From contig JBEKHR010000009.1 in the NCBI GenBank assembly GCA_050012175.1, positions 62,001 to 126,000 of the forward strand: a stretch of DNA of 64,000 nt, given 5' to 3'. Source of the stretch: CAVROP01 sp050012175. Lineage in GTDB: Bacteria > Acidobacteriota > Terriglobia > UBA7540. Under the pieces are notes generated by a model. It ran no database searches and was not told the origin of the DNA. It saw only the letters and a program-made list of their open reading frames with translations. The translations under genes and the position numbers were made by a program. Below are positions 8,432 to 17,453 of this stretch, one piece after another. Numbering within the stretch: the first letter of the stretch is position 1; each line of letters starts with the position of its first letter.

Positions 8432-9479
8432 AACCTGGGCGGATCTGCCATACCCAATGGCCGCCCCAGCCGCCCCCCACACTGCTTCGAGCGACGCCCC
8501 TGAATTTGTACTGCTCGATGCGCGTGCACCACGTCCCGGAGCGCTCGCCCTCTCCTTCGGATTTTCGAGCGCGCTTGTGGTTCTGGCCGTTGTTCTGGCG
8601 CGCCCTATGAGCGCGACTGCTCCTGCGCACGCGGAGATCATCTCGGAAATCGTTATGGCACGCGGGCCACTCTGGTTGCCCGCAAACCCACCGCTCCTGA
8701 ATTCCCACGGGAACGCAACGCCTCATTCTGATCCGGACCAGCCGGCCCAAGAGTCGCATCCGCTGCCAGTTGCGGACCCACCGGCGGAAGCCGCCGCTCC
8801 AGTTGCCCCCCCTGCGGCGGCGTTGCCGAAGTTACAACTGAGCCTCCGACCTCCACCAAGTCAGGTTGTCTCCCCTGACCCGAAGCCGGCGCCGGAGGCT
8901 GCGGGAGTAACCCATGCTCCAGCCAGCGATGCCCGCAAGCCCGCCCCGGACGCCCTTGGTACACTGCCGCTCCCACGCCTGATTGAGGACGAAGCCGCCC
9001 TCGCCGCCAGCCTTGCAGCGCTGCCTCGTGGCCGGCGCCTGGCTTTGCCGAGCGTCTCCATTCGCGTCGATGCGGAATGGCTCGAAGTCCTGCCCCAGAC
9101 GAAAGAAGAGCTCTACTTCTCCGTTACACGACCGCAAGGGAATTCGGAAGTCTTCGCTTACTTGCCGGCCACTCACAGCTTAACCTTGAAGCGCCCGCTG
9201 CAACCCCTGTGGCAGATCCGGGAGGGCGAGCGAGTGCCCGCCCTTGCAGCCCTGCGCTCTGCCGCTGCCAGCCGGCTAGGTGTCTCCCCCGAGTTGGTGG
9301 GCCTTTACACTTGGCATCCCCTTGTCCTTGAGAATGCGCTGCGCATGTTTGTCCTCGCGCGAATGGAGCATATGGGGGTGCAGTTGGGCCCAAGCGACGT
9401 AGTCACCGTCCGCTTCGCCTCGGGACCTGACGGTTGCCTCATGAGCCTCGAGCCGATTCGCCCTGCGGCGTCGCGCTGA
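8400..9479 (+). CDS. single-pass membrane protein with Pro-rich periplasmic stalk, unknown function
   Basis: The frame is open from ATG 8379. ATG 8400 is preferred because GGTGGA lies about 9 nt upstream; ATG 8457 would avoid overlap with the transglycosylase. The protein (about 359 residues) has a cytoplasmic N-terminus, one membrane segment (ALALSFGFSSALVVLAVVLA), a long Pro/Ala-rich linker, and a folded C-terminal domain of about 130 residues beginning near LPSVSIRVDAEWLEV. The layout resembles TonB-like or pilus/secretion tethers, but no TonB box or domain is recognisable. Last gene of the envelope run. Confidence 0.7.
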   Translation: MPATFPVTKAETWADLPYPMAAPAAPHTASSDAPEFVLLDARAPRPGALALSFGFSSALVVLAVVLARPMSATAPAHAEIISEIVMARGPLWLPANPPLLNSHGNATPHSDPDQPAQESHPLPVADPPAEAAAPVAPPAAALPKLQLSLRPPPSQVVSPDPKPAPEAAGVTHAPASDARKPAPDALGTLPLPRLIEDEAALAASLAALPRGRRLALPSVSIRVDAEWLEVLPQTKEELYFSVTRPQGNSEVFAYLPATHSLTLKRPLQPLWQIREGERVPALAALRSAAASRLGVSPELVGLYTWHPLVLENALRMFVLARMEHMGVQLGPSDVVTVRFASGPDGCLMSLEPIRPAASR

Positions 9480-9588
9480 CCCGCCCCTTTCCCTGTCCGC
9501 TGAAACCTGCCCCCGGCTCTTCTGCCTCCTGCCTCATGACTCATGACTCCTGTTCTTCCCCCACCTACCACCTACAACCTACTAACTA

Positions 9589-9708
9589 CCTGTATTTTCA
9601 ACAACATTCCCGCTTTCAACGCGTAAGTACCTTTATTTTCATAGACATTCCAGCTTCGCCCTGGGCTGCTGAAAGCCGACCCTTTGTTTTCATAGACATT
9701 CCCGCGTC
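9589..9708 (+). repeat. three-unit intergenic repeat array (A-B-C)
   Basis: Three related units of about 28-29 bp at 9589-9616, 9631-9659 and 9680-9708 share the core TTTTCATAGACATTCC. Spacing is 42 and 49 bp. The same three units occur in reverse orientation at 30546-30660; the third unit is identical over 29 bp between the loci. Confidence 0.8.
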
Positions 9709-9973
9709 GCTCTGTCTTTTTTTGAAGTTACTAGTGTTTCTCCTTTCTCGGCCATTGCGACATCTTGTCGTGGACTGTGGAACGGGCCCAGAGCCCCGCC
9801 AACTCGAAGTTCCCTCAAATGCAGAAGGCAGCCGGCAGAAGGCGGAGAGCAGATGCTCTTCATTCTGATTTCTGACTCCTGGCTCCTGACTTCTGACTTC
9901 TGTTTCTTCCACAACCCCACCTACTATCCTAGCCTATTAAGTTCCGCCTGTCAAGAGACAAAATGCAGCAGCA

Positions 9974-10062
9974 AGCGTAGCGCGGACCGGTCGTTTAGGT
10001 CCGCGGTTTTTTGTTGTCAATTGGGGACGAACCGCAGACCTCCAAAACAGGTGTGCGCTACT
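9974..10062. repeat. REP pair of the RAYT-associated type
   Basis: A hairpin CGCGGACC...GGTCCGCGG followed by an inverted partner (GAACCGCAGACC...GTGCGCTACT). The same AGCGTAGCGC(G/A)GACC and GAACCGCAGACC blocks flank the RAYT transposase at 59-60 kb. With the T-run after the first hairpin it could also terminate transcription. Confidence 0.75.
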
Positions 10063-10094
10063 CAATGCCTATGCGGGCCTTGAGAAGGTAACAT

Positions 10095-13000
10095 CTATTT
10101 TCGCGCGGCGGCGGCCTTCCGGACGATCAGGCCGAACCCTTGAGCCGCAGCTTGCCTTTCAAGAGCCTCTAGCCGCCGGCGCGCCCTGACTATATTGCCA
10201 GACTGCAGTTCGATTTCTCCCAAGGCGAGGCCAGCCTCGAGCTCGTGACCGAGGAAACCGGTCTTCTTCGCCTCCCCGAGGACAGCCTCAAGGCTATTCG
10301 CGGCTTCCAGCCGATCAGAGGGTCTACCCGAAGCTTGGCGCACACGGGCAGCGGTGATCCGAAAGGAGAAGTGCGTGTCGAGGTTCTCGCTCTTATTTAA
10401 CAGCGCCTTCGCGCGGTCAATGGCTTCTTGTGCGGCGGGGTACTTTCCCTGCGCAAGAAGGGAGCGCGCCAGGACGATGTGCGCTGAGACTTCACTATCA
10501 GTGGCTCTCTCCTGGCGAAACTCCTCGGCCGCTTCCCTTGCGGGCGCTTCGGCCACGGCTGGATGACCACCCTCAATTGCAAGCTGCGCGAGCGCGACGC
10601 GAATCTCCGCCGACGCTCCCTTCTCACCAAGCTGGTTCGTGATCGCCAGGGCTTCCTCATGCTTCTTTTGGGCGCCGATCAGGTCTCCCCGGGCAGCGAG
10701 GACCTCACCCAATCCCTTCAGGACACTCGCCCGGTAGTGGTCATCGCCGATCTTGCGGCATACCCCCAACGCCTCGTCGTAGGTCGTCGTAGCCCCAGCG
10801 AGATCCCCTTGTAGGTAGAGGGTCGACGCGACATTGGTCAGCAGAATTGCCACGCCGACCTCATCGCCGATTTCCCGAGAATCAGCCAGAGCCTCGCTGT
10901 AGATCTGCTTCGCACCCGCGAGGTCCCCTTGCTGAAAGCGCACAACCCCGAGGTTGCTCAGCGCCGCCTCCATCCAGGTCTTGTTGTTTGTTTCGCGGGA
11001 TATCGCCAGCGTTTTTTCGTACATCCTCTTTGCGGCGGCCAAGTCTCCTTGCGCCAAGAACACGCCCCCGATGTTATTTTGCGCGGCCGCCATTCCGTGC
11101 TTGTCACCTATCTCCTGCCAGATCTTCAAGGCTTCCTCATACATCTTTCTTGCGCCGGCAAGGTCCCCTTGGTCTGAGACTATATTCGCGCTGCTATTCA
11201 CCGCCCAAGCTGCACCCCCCCAATCTCCTGCGGCAGCGTAGATGCGTTTCGCGTCGTCGAACAGGGCAAGCGCCTTTTGGAGCTCCCCGAGGTTATAAAA
11301 CGCCAGGCCCTGAAGGCGTCTCGCTCGGGCAGTGAGGAGCCCCGCCCCGAGCGCCCCGGCCTTGGTAGCTGCCCTTTCCGCTGCAAGCTGCTCGCGTTTG
11401 AAATCTGCGAGGGCATCGGCGGCTCTCGCCTCCGCCAAGTCAATTCGTGGATCGTCGCGCGCGGGCGGCGGCGCCGTGCGAAGGCCCTGGATTGTCGCGA
11501 GCGCATCTTTGGCTTTGCTCGCGGATATTTGGGCCTCTGCCAGAAGAAGACCGTAATCCAAGTTATCGGGAGAGAACATCCAGAGAGTCCTGTAGATCTC
11601 GACCGCCCTCTCCCACTCCTTGGCAGTTTCCCAGTAGCGGCCCTCGACCCAGAGGCGGTCTTCGCGGGGGAGGTTGGTGGAAAGATCAAAGGCTTTTTTC
11701 GCTTCCTCTGTGGCTTTCGCGTCGTAGCCCAGCGCCGACCAGGCAGCCCCCAATGCCGAGTGCGCCAAGGCATGCTGCGGATCGGCCAACACGGCCTTCT
11801 CCAGCAGGCCGCGCGCCGCCAGCGCGTCAAACAGCCGCAACTTCGCCAGCCCTTCCGCGTAGAGTCGCGCGGCCTCGGGGCTGGATGGCAGCGAGGCCTT
11901 CACCACCTTTGCCTCCCTTGCGGAAACCTCTCCTACCCCCAGCTTGTCGCGCAAATGCGCCCCCGCCTGCGAAACCAGCTCGAAGAGTTTGGCTTCCGTG
12001 CCGGTTTCCGCCGTCGCGGCGATGGTCTCCCCCGCCAGCGCGTCCTGAAGGCGCAGGTCAAGACGAATCTGCCCGCCGGATTCTTTTCCCAGGGCAAGGT
12101 ACGAACCGAGCACCACTAGGTCTGCCCCCAGGTTTGTCCGTATCCGGGCGAGCGTTTCCTTCGAGTAGCTGTCTGCATCGGCGAGCGAGAGGTTGATCTT
12201 TACCTGGGCGATGTTCTCACCGGGGATAGTTCGGAGTTTCTCCCCAGCAGCGAGTTCGGTGGTCAGCATCTCGGAGAGTGCCGTGGAAAGCCAGGATGCT
12301 TCCGCGCGCCCCGAAAGGTTCTTGAAGCCAAGGACGGCAACAGAACGTCGGGTCTTGACAGGCGCGGCAGGAAGACCGGCGACGGTGGGTCGTGCGCCTT
12401 GCTGAACTTTTCGCGTAACACGCAGGTAGTAGATCGCCGCCGCAGTGAAGAGGATGACCAGCAAGGCCCCAGCTATGGCAAGCCGAAGTCGCTGTGCCCG
12501 CCTTCCCGGTGTCACAGTCTCGCCGCCCAGCGCCTTTACCACGTCCCCGGCGCTCGCAAAGCGGTTGGCCGGGTGGCGCTCCAGGCAGCGCAGGATGGCA
12601 GCATCCCATTTGGAATCCAGGTCCGATACAAGGGACCGGGGGGAGGGAGGTGCTTCCTTCAGGCGCTTAATTGCGGTGGAGATGGGCGTGTCGCCCACGA
12701 AGGGCAGAGCACCGGTCACGATCTCATAGAGCACGATACCCAGCGAGTAGATATCCGATGCCGCGGTGACCTTCCCACCCTCGACCTGCTCCGGAGCCAT
12801 GTAAGCGGGAGTCCCCGCGATCCTGCCTGAAGCGGTTGATAGCTCTGCCAGGCGGTCGGCAGCAGCGCCGGCACGCGCCAGCCCGAAATCGGTGACTACG
12901 GCGCGTGTGGTTTGCTGCCCTTCCTGGGAAGGAACCAAAATGATGTTCTCGGTCTTCAGATCGCGGTGAACAATGCCTGCCGCGTGGGCCGCCGCTACCC

Positions 13001-13445
13001 CTGCCGCGATTTGTGTGGCCAGCGGGAGGGCCTCGGCAGTGCTCATCCGCCCCGTCCGGCGGAGCCGCTCGGCAAGGGTTTCGCCAGGAAGGAGCTCCAT
13101 GGTCAGGAAGGTGATCTCGTCCCCGGACGGCGCCCTGCGGTGATGGCCGAGGTCGAAGATTCGGCAGACGTTGGGATGCGTCACTTGTCTGGCGATTCGG
13201 ATCTCCCGCTTGAAGCGCTCGATTGCCTGCTGGTCCAGTGCGATCTCCGGGCGCACAGTCTTGAGTCCCACACGCTGCCGTAGTTCCAGGTCATTAGCTT
13301 CGTAGACCTCTCCCATGCCTCCCCGCCCAATGAAGCGAACGATCTTGTAGCGGCCGGCAACCAGTTCGTCGGAGGAGAAGGTGGCAGAGCTGGTGGTGCG
13401 GCTGCCTGCCTCGCCGGGCCATGGTAATGTGGAGGGGCTTTCCAA
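10095..13445 (-). CDS. membrane Ser/Thr protein kinase with TPR sensor region
   Basis: 1,116 residues. The PknB-like kinase domain occupies about 32-310: glycine loop IGRGGMGEVYEA, catalytic Lys62, HRDLKTEN (160-167), DFG (186-188) and MAPEQ, so all catalytic residues are present. A membrane segment follows (321-341). Outside it is a TolB-N/FlgO-like region (SVAVLGFKNLSGRAEASWL) and then a long array of TPR repeats of the tandem YLQGDLAGA type. Start is TTG 13445 with GGAGA 6 nt upstream; an in-frame TGA lies 11 codons further up. Probably phosphorylates cytoplasmic targets in response to an extracytoplasmic cue. A related kinase is cut by the right edge of the window. Confidence 0.93.
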   Translation of the reverse strand: MESPSTLPWPGEAGSRTTSSATFSSDELVAGRYKIVRFIGRGGMGEVYEANDLELRQRVGLKTVRPEIALDQQAIERFKREIRIARQVTHPNVCRIFDLGHHRRAPSGDEITFLTMELLPGETLAERLRRTGRMSTAEALPLATQIAAGVAAAHAAGIVHRDLKTENIILVPSQEGQQTTRAVVTDFGLARAGAAADRLAELSTASGRIAGTPAYMAPEQVEGGKVTAASDIYSLGIVLYEIVTGALPFVGDTPISTAIKRLKEAPPSPRSLVSDLDSKWDAAILRCLERHPANRFASAGDVVKALGGETVTPGRRAQRLRLAIAGALLVILFTAAAIYYLRVTRKVQQGARPTVAGLPAAPVKTRRSVAVLGFKNLSGRAEASWLSTALSEMLTTELAAGEKLRTIPGENIAQVKINLSLADADSYSKETLARIRTNLGADLVVLGSYLALGKESGGQIRLDLRLQDALAGETIAATAETGTEAKLFELVSQAGAHLRDKLGVGEVSAREAKVVKASLPSSPEAARLYAEGLAKLRLFDALAARGLLEKAVLADPQHALAHSALGAAWSALGYDAKATEEAKKAFDLSTNLPREDRLWVEGRYWETAKEWERAVEIYRTLWMFSPDNLDYGLLLAEAQISASKAKDALATIQGLRTAPPPARDDPRIDLAEARAADALADFKREQLAAERAATKAGALGAGLLTARARRLQGLAFYNLGELQKALALFDDAKRIYAAAGDWGGAAWAVNSSANIVSDQGDLAGARKMYEEALKIWQEIGDKHGMAAAQNNIGGVFLAQGDLAAAKRMYEKTLAISRETNNKTWMEAALSNLGVVRFQQGDLAGAKQIYSEALADSREIGDEVGVAILLTNVASTLYLQGDLAGATTTYDEALGVCRKIGDDHYRASVLKGLGEVLAARGDLIGAQKKHEEALAITNQLGEKGASAEIRVALAQLAIEGGHPAVAEAPAREAAEEFRQERATDSEVSAHIVLARSLLAQGKYPAAQEAIDRAKALLNKSENLDTHFSFRITAARVRQASGRPSDRLEAANSLEAVLGEAKKTGFLGHELEAGLALGEIELQSGNIVRARRRLEALERQAAAQGFGLIVRKAAAARK

Positions 13446-13793
13446 CGGGATCTCCGATTTCAGCCTTGTTTTCTCTCAGGAGCATACGCCAGCCGCCCTG
13501 TCAACTCAAGCTTGAATCACGGGGGCCTCGAATCCGGCACTGGCCCAAGGAGAAGTGAATAGAGCTGTTTCTTCCCCGGGAAACTCTCAAGCAGTGATTT
13601 TGGTGAGAAAGTTTGGTACTCTGCGAAGCATGATCTGCCGATACACTCCACGCGCGGTGACACGTGGCGAACTTGCGTTTCGAGAATAGGGAGACGAGTT
13701 CTGTGTCTCTGCATTGGCTGGAAGTTCCAGTCTCGCAGGTAAGTCGAACCGCACCAACTGAAAAGAGTATCCGCAAAGGAAGGGATGAAGATA
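13446..13793. other. intergenic region, no gene seen
   Basis: Divergent spacer between the kinase and asnA. It must hold both promoters, but no clear consensus pair stands out. Small open frames on the minus strand lack family-like sequence. Confidence 0.45.
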
Positions 13794-14936
13794 ATGAATA
13801 CAGTCATATCGAACAAGAAAGCTGATCTCGCAGGCCCGGGTATTGGCGACTACAACGAATTGGAAAGGATTCTCCCCTCAGACTATCGCTCCCTGTTGAC
13901 CGAGAGAGAAACCCAGCAGGCGATCTTCCATGTAAAACGGTACATCGCAGATAACCTCTGTAAAGAACTAAACCTGATGATGGTCGAGGTGCCGCTGATC
14001 GTGGACGTCGAAAGCGGCGTGAATGACATGCTGGACCGGGATGGATCGCGCACGCCGATCTCGTTCCATATTTCAAACGATCACGACAAGCACCCCATCG
14101 ACGCTCAGGTCGTGCAGGCGGCCACGAAATGGAAGAGAGTCGCGCTGAAACAGTTCCATTGCAAAGTGGGCGAGGGCATTTGTACGGATATGCGAGCCGT
14201 CCGCAAGGACTACTTCCTTGATCATGACCACAGCGCCTACGTCGACCAGTGGGACTGGGAGCGAGTCATGACCGCCGAACAGCGTAACCTGGCCTTTTTG
14301 AAGGAAGTAGTGGAAGGTATCTGGAGGGTGCTTGTAGGTGCGGAACGCTTTGCACAAGAGATGTTCCCTCAGTTGAGCGACGCACGATATCCTAATCTGC
14401 CTGAGAAGTTGACCTTCCTGCATGCCGAAGAAATCCTCGATATGTATCCTGATCTGCCGCGCAAGCAACGGGAGACAAAGGTACTGCAGGAGTACCCGGC
14501 AATCTTCATCATTGGGATTGGCTGGCCTTTGAAAGATGGTTATCCCCACGAGAATCGTGCCGCTGATTACGACGATTGGGTCACGGATACGAGTAAAGAA
14601 ACCGGCAAGCCGACGCACGGCTTGAATGGTGACATTCTGGTATGGAACCACGTTACAAAACGGCGGCATGAACTGACTTCGATGGGTGTCCGCGTGACTG
14701 CTGAAACTCTGAAAGAACAGTTGGAACTGGCCAATCAACTCGATTTCATGAAGCTGCCGTACCACCAGGGGATCTTGACCAACCGCATTCCTCTGTCGAT
14801 GGGCGGCGGCATCGGCCAATCACGCACGCTGATGTTATTGCTCAGAAAGGCTCACCTGGGTGAGGTTAGCGTAACTGTGTGGCCGAAAGTCCTGAAGGAG
14901 ATCTGCGCAAAGAAAAACATTTTCGTGCTGGAATAG
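13794..14936 (+). CDS. asnA: aspartate-ammonia ligase (asparagine synthetase A)
   Basis: ATP-dependent synthesis of asparagine from aspartate and ammonia in the cytoplasm. Diagnostic blocks are HVKRYIADNLCKELNLMMVE, KWKRVALKQF, GEGICTDMRAVR, YVDQWDWERVM, HGLNGDILVWN and SMGGGIGQSRTLMLLL. The enzyme resembles a class II aminoacyl-tRNA synthetase core. At about 380 residues it is longer than E. coli AsnA (about 330), mainly from an N-terminal stretch and small insertions. ATG 13785 is also in frame, but AAGGAAGGG abuts it and is better placed for ATG 13794. It stands alone, with no synthetase or regulator next to it. Confidence 0.95.
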   Translation: MNTVISNKKADLAGPGIGDYNELERILPSDYRSLLTERETQQAIFHVKRYIADNLCKELNLMMVEVPLIVDVESGVNDMLDRDGSRTPISFHISNDHDKHPIDAQVVQAATKWKRVALKQFHCKVGEGICTDMRAVRKDYFLDHDHSAYVDQWDWERVMTAEQRNLAFLKEVVEGIWRVLVGAERFAQEMFPQLSDARYPNLPEKLTFLHAEEILDMYPDLPRKQRETKVLQEYPAIFIIGIGWPLKDGYPHENRAADYDDWVTDTSKETGKPTHGLNGDILVWNHVTKRRHELTSMGVRVTAETLKEQLELANQLDFMKLPYHQGILTNRIPLSMGGGIGQSRTLMLLLRKAHLGEVSVTVWPKVLKEICAKKNIFVLE

Positions 14937-15086
14937 GATAGAGGCCGGCATCTCACGACTCGTTCATGAGCGCCTTCTCTGCCGCTTCCGGGTTTCTGTC
15001 AATTACCGTCAAGCAGGCGCGCACCGCGCTTTCTCGACGCCTGCGCCCTTGCGCTGGAGCCCTGCCCTGCCGGAAAGGCCTTTTCA

Positions 15087-15116
15087 TTGCGAGGCATCTG
15101 ACATTTCGCGTATACT
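15087..15116 (+). promoter_or_regulatory. sigma70-like promoter of the vapBC pair
   Basis: TTGCGA (15087-15092), 18-bp spacer, TATACT (15111-15116). The antitoxin ATG at 15123 is only 6 nt past the -10 box and no Shine-Dalgarno precedes it, so the transcript is probably leaderless. Confidence 0.5.
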
Positions 15117-15122
15117 CTACAC

Positions 15123-15380
15123 ATGAGTACTATTCGCCTGACACCTCACAGCGAGGAATTGCTACAAAAGCAGCTCGCACGCGGTCCTTATCGCTCGCCC
15201 GAAGAGGTCATCGAGCGGGCTCTGGAGACCCTCGCGCAAAAACAGTCCATTCCCTTCCATCTTGGCCCCGCGACTAAAACTCCCGCTGAGGCGGTCGCCG
15301 ACATTCTGGAAATCCAGAAGCGTAACCGCCTGGGCGGACTCAAGATCAAAGATTTGATTCACGAAGGGCACAAATACTGA
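15123..15380 (+). CDS. VapB-type antitoxin
   Basis: 85 residues. N-terminal MSTIRLTPHSEELLQKQLAR with RSPEEVIERALETL is a ribbon-helix-helix-like ParD/VapB pattern; the C-terminal half (about 45-85) would wrap the toxin. The stop overlaps the toxin start (TGATG), the classic antitoxin-first arrangement. It should neutralise the downstream PIN ribonuclease and repress its own promoter. Confidence 0.8.
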   Translation: MSTIRLTPHSEELLQKQLARGPYRSPEEVIERALETLAQKQSIPFHLGPATKTPAEAVADILEIQKRNRLGGLKIKDLIHEGHKY

Positions 15381-15805
15381 TGGCGGCGTTCGTTATCGAC
15401 GCTTCGGCGACGCTGCCCTGGTGCTTTGCCGACGAAGGCACCGAGGCAACCAATGCGGTGCTGACCCACCTACGGACGGGTGATGAAGCAATTGTCCCGG
15501 CACATTGGCCCCTTGAGGTTGCAAATGCATTGCTGATTGCGGTTCGTCGCAAGCGCATTTCTCCCGAGGATGCCCACCAGTTTCTCAAGGATTTGGAATT
15601 CCTTCCCATTCGTGTCGACACAACTACAAAGAATCTAGTCCGCGAGAGGGCTTTCCCAGTGGCGGAGCAATACGGACTCACGGTCTACGATGCGGCTTAT
15701 CTTGAACTGGCGATGCGGGAAAGTACTCCCTTGATGACGCTCGACAATGATTTGCCCAATGCCGCACGCGCCTCGCGAGTTCCGTTAGTGGGACCACAGC
15801 CCTGA
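15380..15805 (+). CDS. VapC-type PIN-domain ribonuclease toxin
   Basis: 141 residues. PIN acidic residues are visible in FVIDASATLPW (first Asp), LEVANALL (Glu), LTVYDAAYLELA (Asp) and LMTLDNDLPNAA (Asp). VapC toxins cut specific RNAs, often tRNA or rRNA. It overlaps the antitoxin gene by one base. All catalytic positions look intact, so the pair may be active. Confidence 0.88.
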   Translation: MAAFVIDASATLPWCFADEGTEATNAVLTHLRTGDEAIVPAHWPLEVANALLIAVRRKRISPEDAHQFLKDLEFLPIRVDTTTKNLVRERAFPVAEQYGLTVYDAAYLELAMRESTPLMTLDNDLPNAARASRVPLVGPQP

Positions 15806-15903
15806 GCGATACGATAAAGATAATCGATGATTTCTTGCGCAACAGTCCTCTCGCGCCGAGGCGACATGAATTTGTTGATAGATTTGACGGTGCTCAGGCC
15901 GGC

Positions 15904-17232
15904 TCAACCTTCCCTCGAGAATAAGTCCTCCAGGTTTCGGAACCCGGACTCCCGCCATCTTTTGAGTCGATGGCGGCCTTCTTCGATCAGGTCGAGGACC
16001 TTTTCTCTTTCCTCCCTATCGGGCGAGGCGGTCTGCCAGAGCGGATCAAGCCATGTTTCCAGCGGAATATTTGTTTCCAGGGTGTTACGATCCAGCACGG
16101 CGAGTGCGGCTGCCGTACCGAAAGCATAACGAGATGGGTGAACGCCCTGCTGTAACGCCACGCGCAGGGTTCCCACCAAGCGGTCGTCCCACTCCAGTTT
16201 TCGCTGCGGGTCGCGCCCAACTCTTTCCGCGCTGTCGTGAAGGAAGGGATTAACCATGCGGGCAAGCAGGTCGTCAGCGTATTCCCGATAGCCTTGGTGA
16301 GTGAAGAGCGGATCTTCACCTGCGTGCTTCCGGACCAACGCCTCTCCGGATTCTTGAATGAACGCGGCACGCAGGAAAGCGAAGATATCCGGGTGTTTGC
16401 TGAGGTCAGCAATACGTTCGACGCCGCGTAGGGCGGCGACATAGGCAGCGAGGGCATGGGTGGCGTTGTGGCCGTATAGCTTGGCTTCTTCGAAAGGCAA
16501 CAAGTCATCCTTCTCTTCAAAAACCTTTATGCCTCGCTGAATAGGCGGGGCCTCACCGACACCCGCAAATCGGATTTTGGAAATCAGGATTCGGTTAAAC
16601 GCTTCGACCAGAAAGGCGCGCCGGCCGCCGGGGGTTATCGTGGCCAAGCTCTGCAATCTGATTTCGTCCGCGTCGGAAACGACTCCGCTCATTTTTCCGA
16701 TCACGGTGTTCAAAAATCTGGCACGAGAGCGCACACGCTCTCTTTCCTCTTCGGGAATCTCTTCAAGAACTCTTGCTTCCAGGATCTCCGCCGCATGGTT
16801 ATGGTTTTCAGCCGCGTAAACGATTGCCTGTGGCCCCTGCGCGGCTGCCTTGCGTCGCAACCCCTCAGCCAGAAGGCCATGTATGCTCCCGGGATCAGGA
16901 GAAGTGTAGAATTGCACGCTGGGCACCGCGGTGGCGATTTCCTCCGCTTCCGCGACCGCTTCCACCAAGCGGCGCCGGTCAGATTCAGAGCCCGGGTCCT
17001 GGATTTCCAAGGGCCCAACCTCCGCGACCTCGAGGTGGTCCGAGTGCGCGATGTTCACGGAGAAACGTCCTCCGGCGGCGCGCACCGCGTGCACGACATC
17101 CGGCACCACTTCCGAAACCATCAGCCGGCCGAAATTGTCGGACCGGAAGGCTTCATAAAGAAACAGTCCAGCTTGGATGGCGCCGAAGCCAAAGCCAACA
17201 AATGTGCGTTGACCGGTAACTCCCAAAGTCAT
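15904..17232 (-). CDS. mannitol dehydrogenase-family polyol(-phosphate) dehydrogenase
   Basis: 442 residues. The N-terminal Rossmann motif FVGFGFGAIQAGLFLYEA matches the MtlD/long-chain polyol dehydrogenase family; HNHAAEILE and FLNTVIGKMSG lie in the first domain, and KLYGHNATHALAAYVA is the helix bearing the catalytic Lys/Asn/His set of the second. It would interconvert a sugar (phosphate) and a polyol (phosphate) with NAD(H). The sequence is diverged from MtlD, so the substrate is open. ATG 17232 lacks a good ribosome binding site, and its first 36 bp are repeated upstream. Confidence 0.8.
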   Translation of the reverse strand: MTLGVTGQRTFVGFGFGAIQAGLFLYEAFRSDNFGRLMVSEVVPDVVHAVRAAGGRFSVNIAHSDHLEVAEVGPLEIQDPGSESDRRRLVEAVAEAEEIATAVPSVQFYTSPDPGSIHGLLAEGLRRKAAAQGPQAIVYAAENHNHAAEILEARVLEEIPEEERERVRSRARFLNTVIGKMSGVVSDADEIRLQSLATITPGGRRAFLVEAFNRILISKIRFAGVGEAPPIQRGIKVFEEKDDLLPFEEAKLYGHNATHALAAYVAALRGVERIADLSKHPDIFAFLRAAFIQESGEALVRKHAGEDPLFTHQGYREYADDLLARMVNPFLHDSAERVGRDPQRKLEWDDRLVGTLRVALQQGVHPSRYAFGTAAALAVLDRNTLETNIPLETWLDPLWQTASPDREEREKVLDLIEEGRHRLKRWRESGFRNLEDLFSREG

Positions 17233-17299
17233 TAGGAGGCTCTCAGCTCTCAGCTATCAGCGAACAAACGTGCGTTGACCCACAAGTTCCAAAGTCGTT
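17197..17299. repeat. imperfect direct duplication of a gene start around a low-complexity tract
   Basis: The first ~36 bp of the mannitol-dehydrogenase-like gene (17197-17232) reappear imperfectly at 17263-17299, both starting AACAAAYGTGCGTTGACC. Between them is a CTCTCAGCTATCAGC tract. In the outer copy the start codon reads ACG. Confidence 0.7.
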
Positions 17300-17453
17300 T
17301 GTCCGTTGTCAGTGGTCATTTATCAGTCGTCAGTTGAGGGAGGTGGCTAGCGGCTAGGGGCGGGGGTCTTTGGCCGTCTCCACCCCTCGAACACTGCTTC
17401 TTGTCTCCTGATTTTTGCTCGTCACTCGTCACTTGTCACTGTTGTGAAGCTGC

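Larger units (their letters stand above)
9480..10094. other. repeat-rich intergenic region
   Basis: No gene seen. In order it holds low-complexity tracts of the CATGACTC and CTACCACCTAC type (about 9530-9585), a three-unit repeat array (9589-9708), another CTGACTTCTGAC tract (about 9868-9905) and a REP pair (9974-10062). Both flanking genes point toward it, so the hairpins near 10000 could also act as terminators. Confidence 0.75.

Noticed and set aside
9589..9708. CRISPR-like array
   Set aside because: Only three diverged units with spacers of 13-21 bp, no cas genes, and the same block appears reversed elsewhere; this is a dispersed intergenic repeat.
9434..9868. 144-residue protein across the repeat region
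   Set aside because: Its sequence is simply translated low-complexity and array DNA (repeated FIFIDIPAS).
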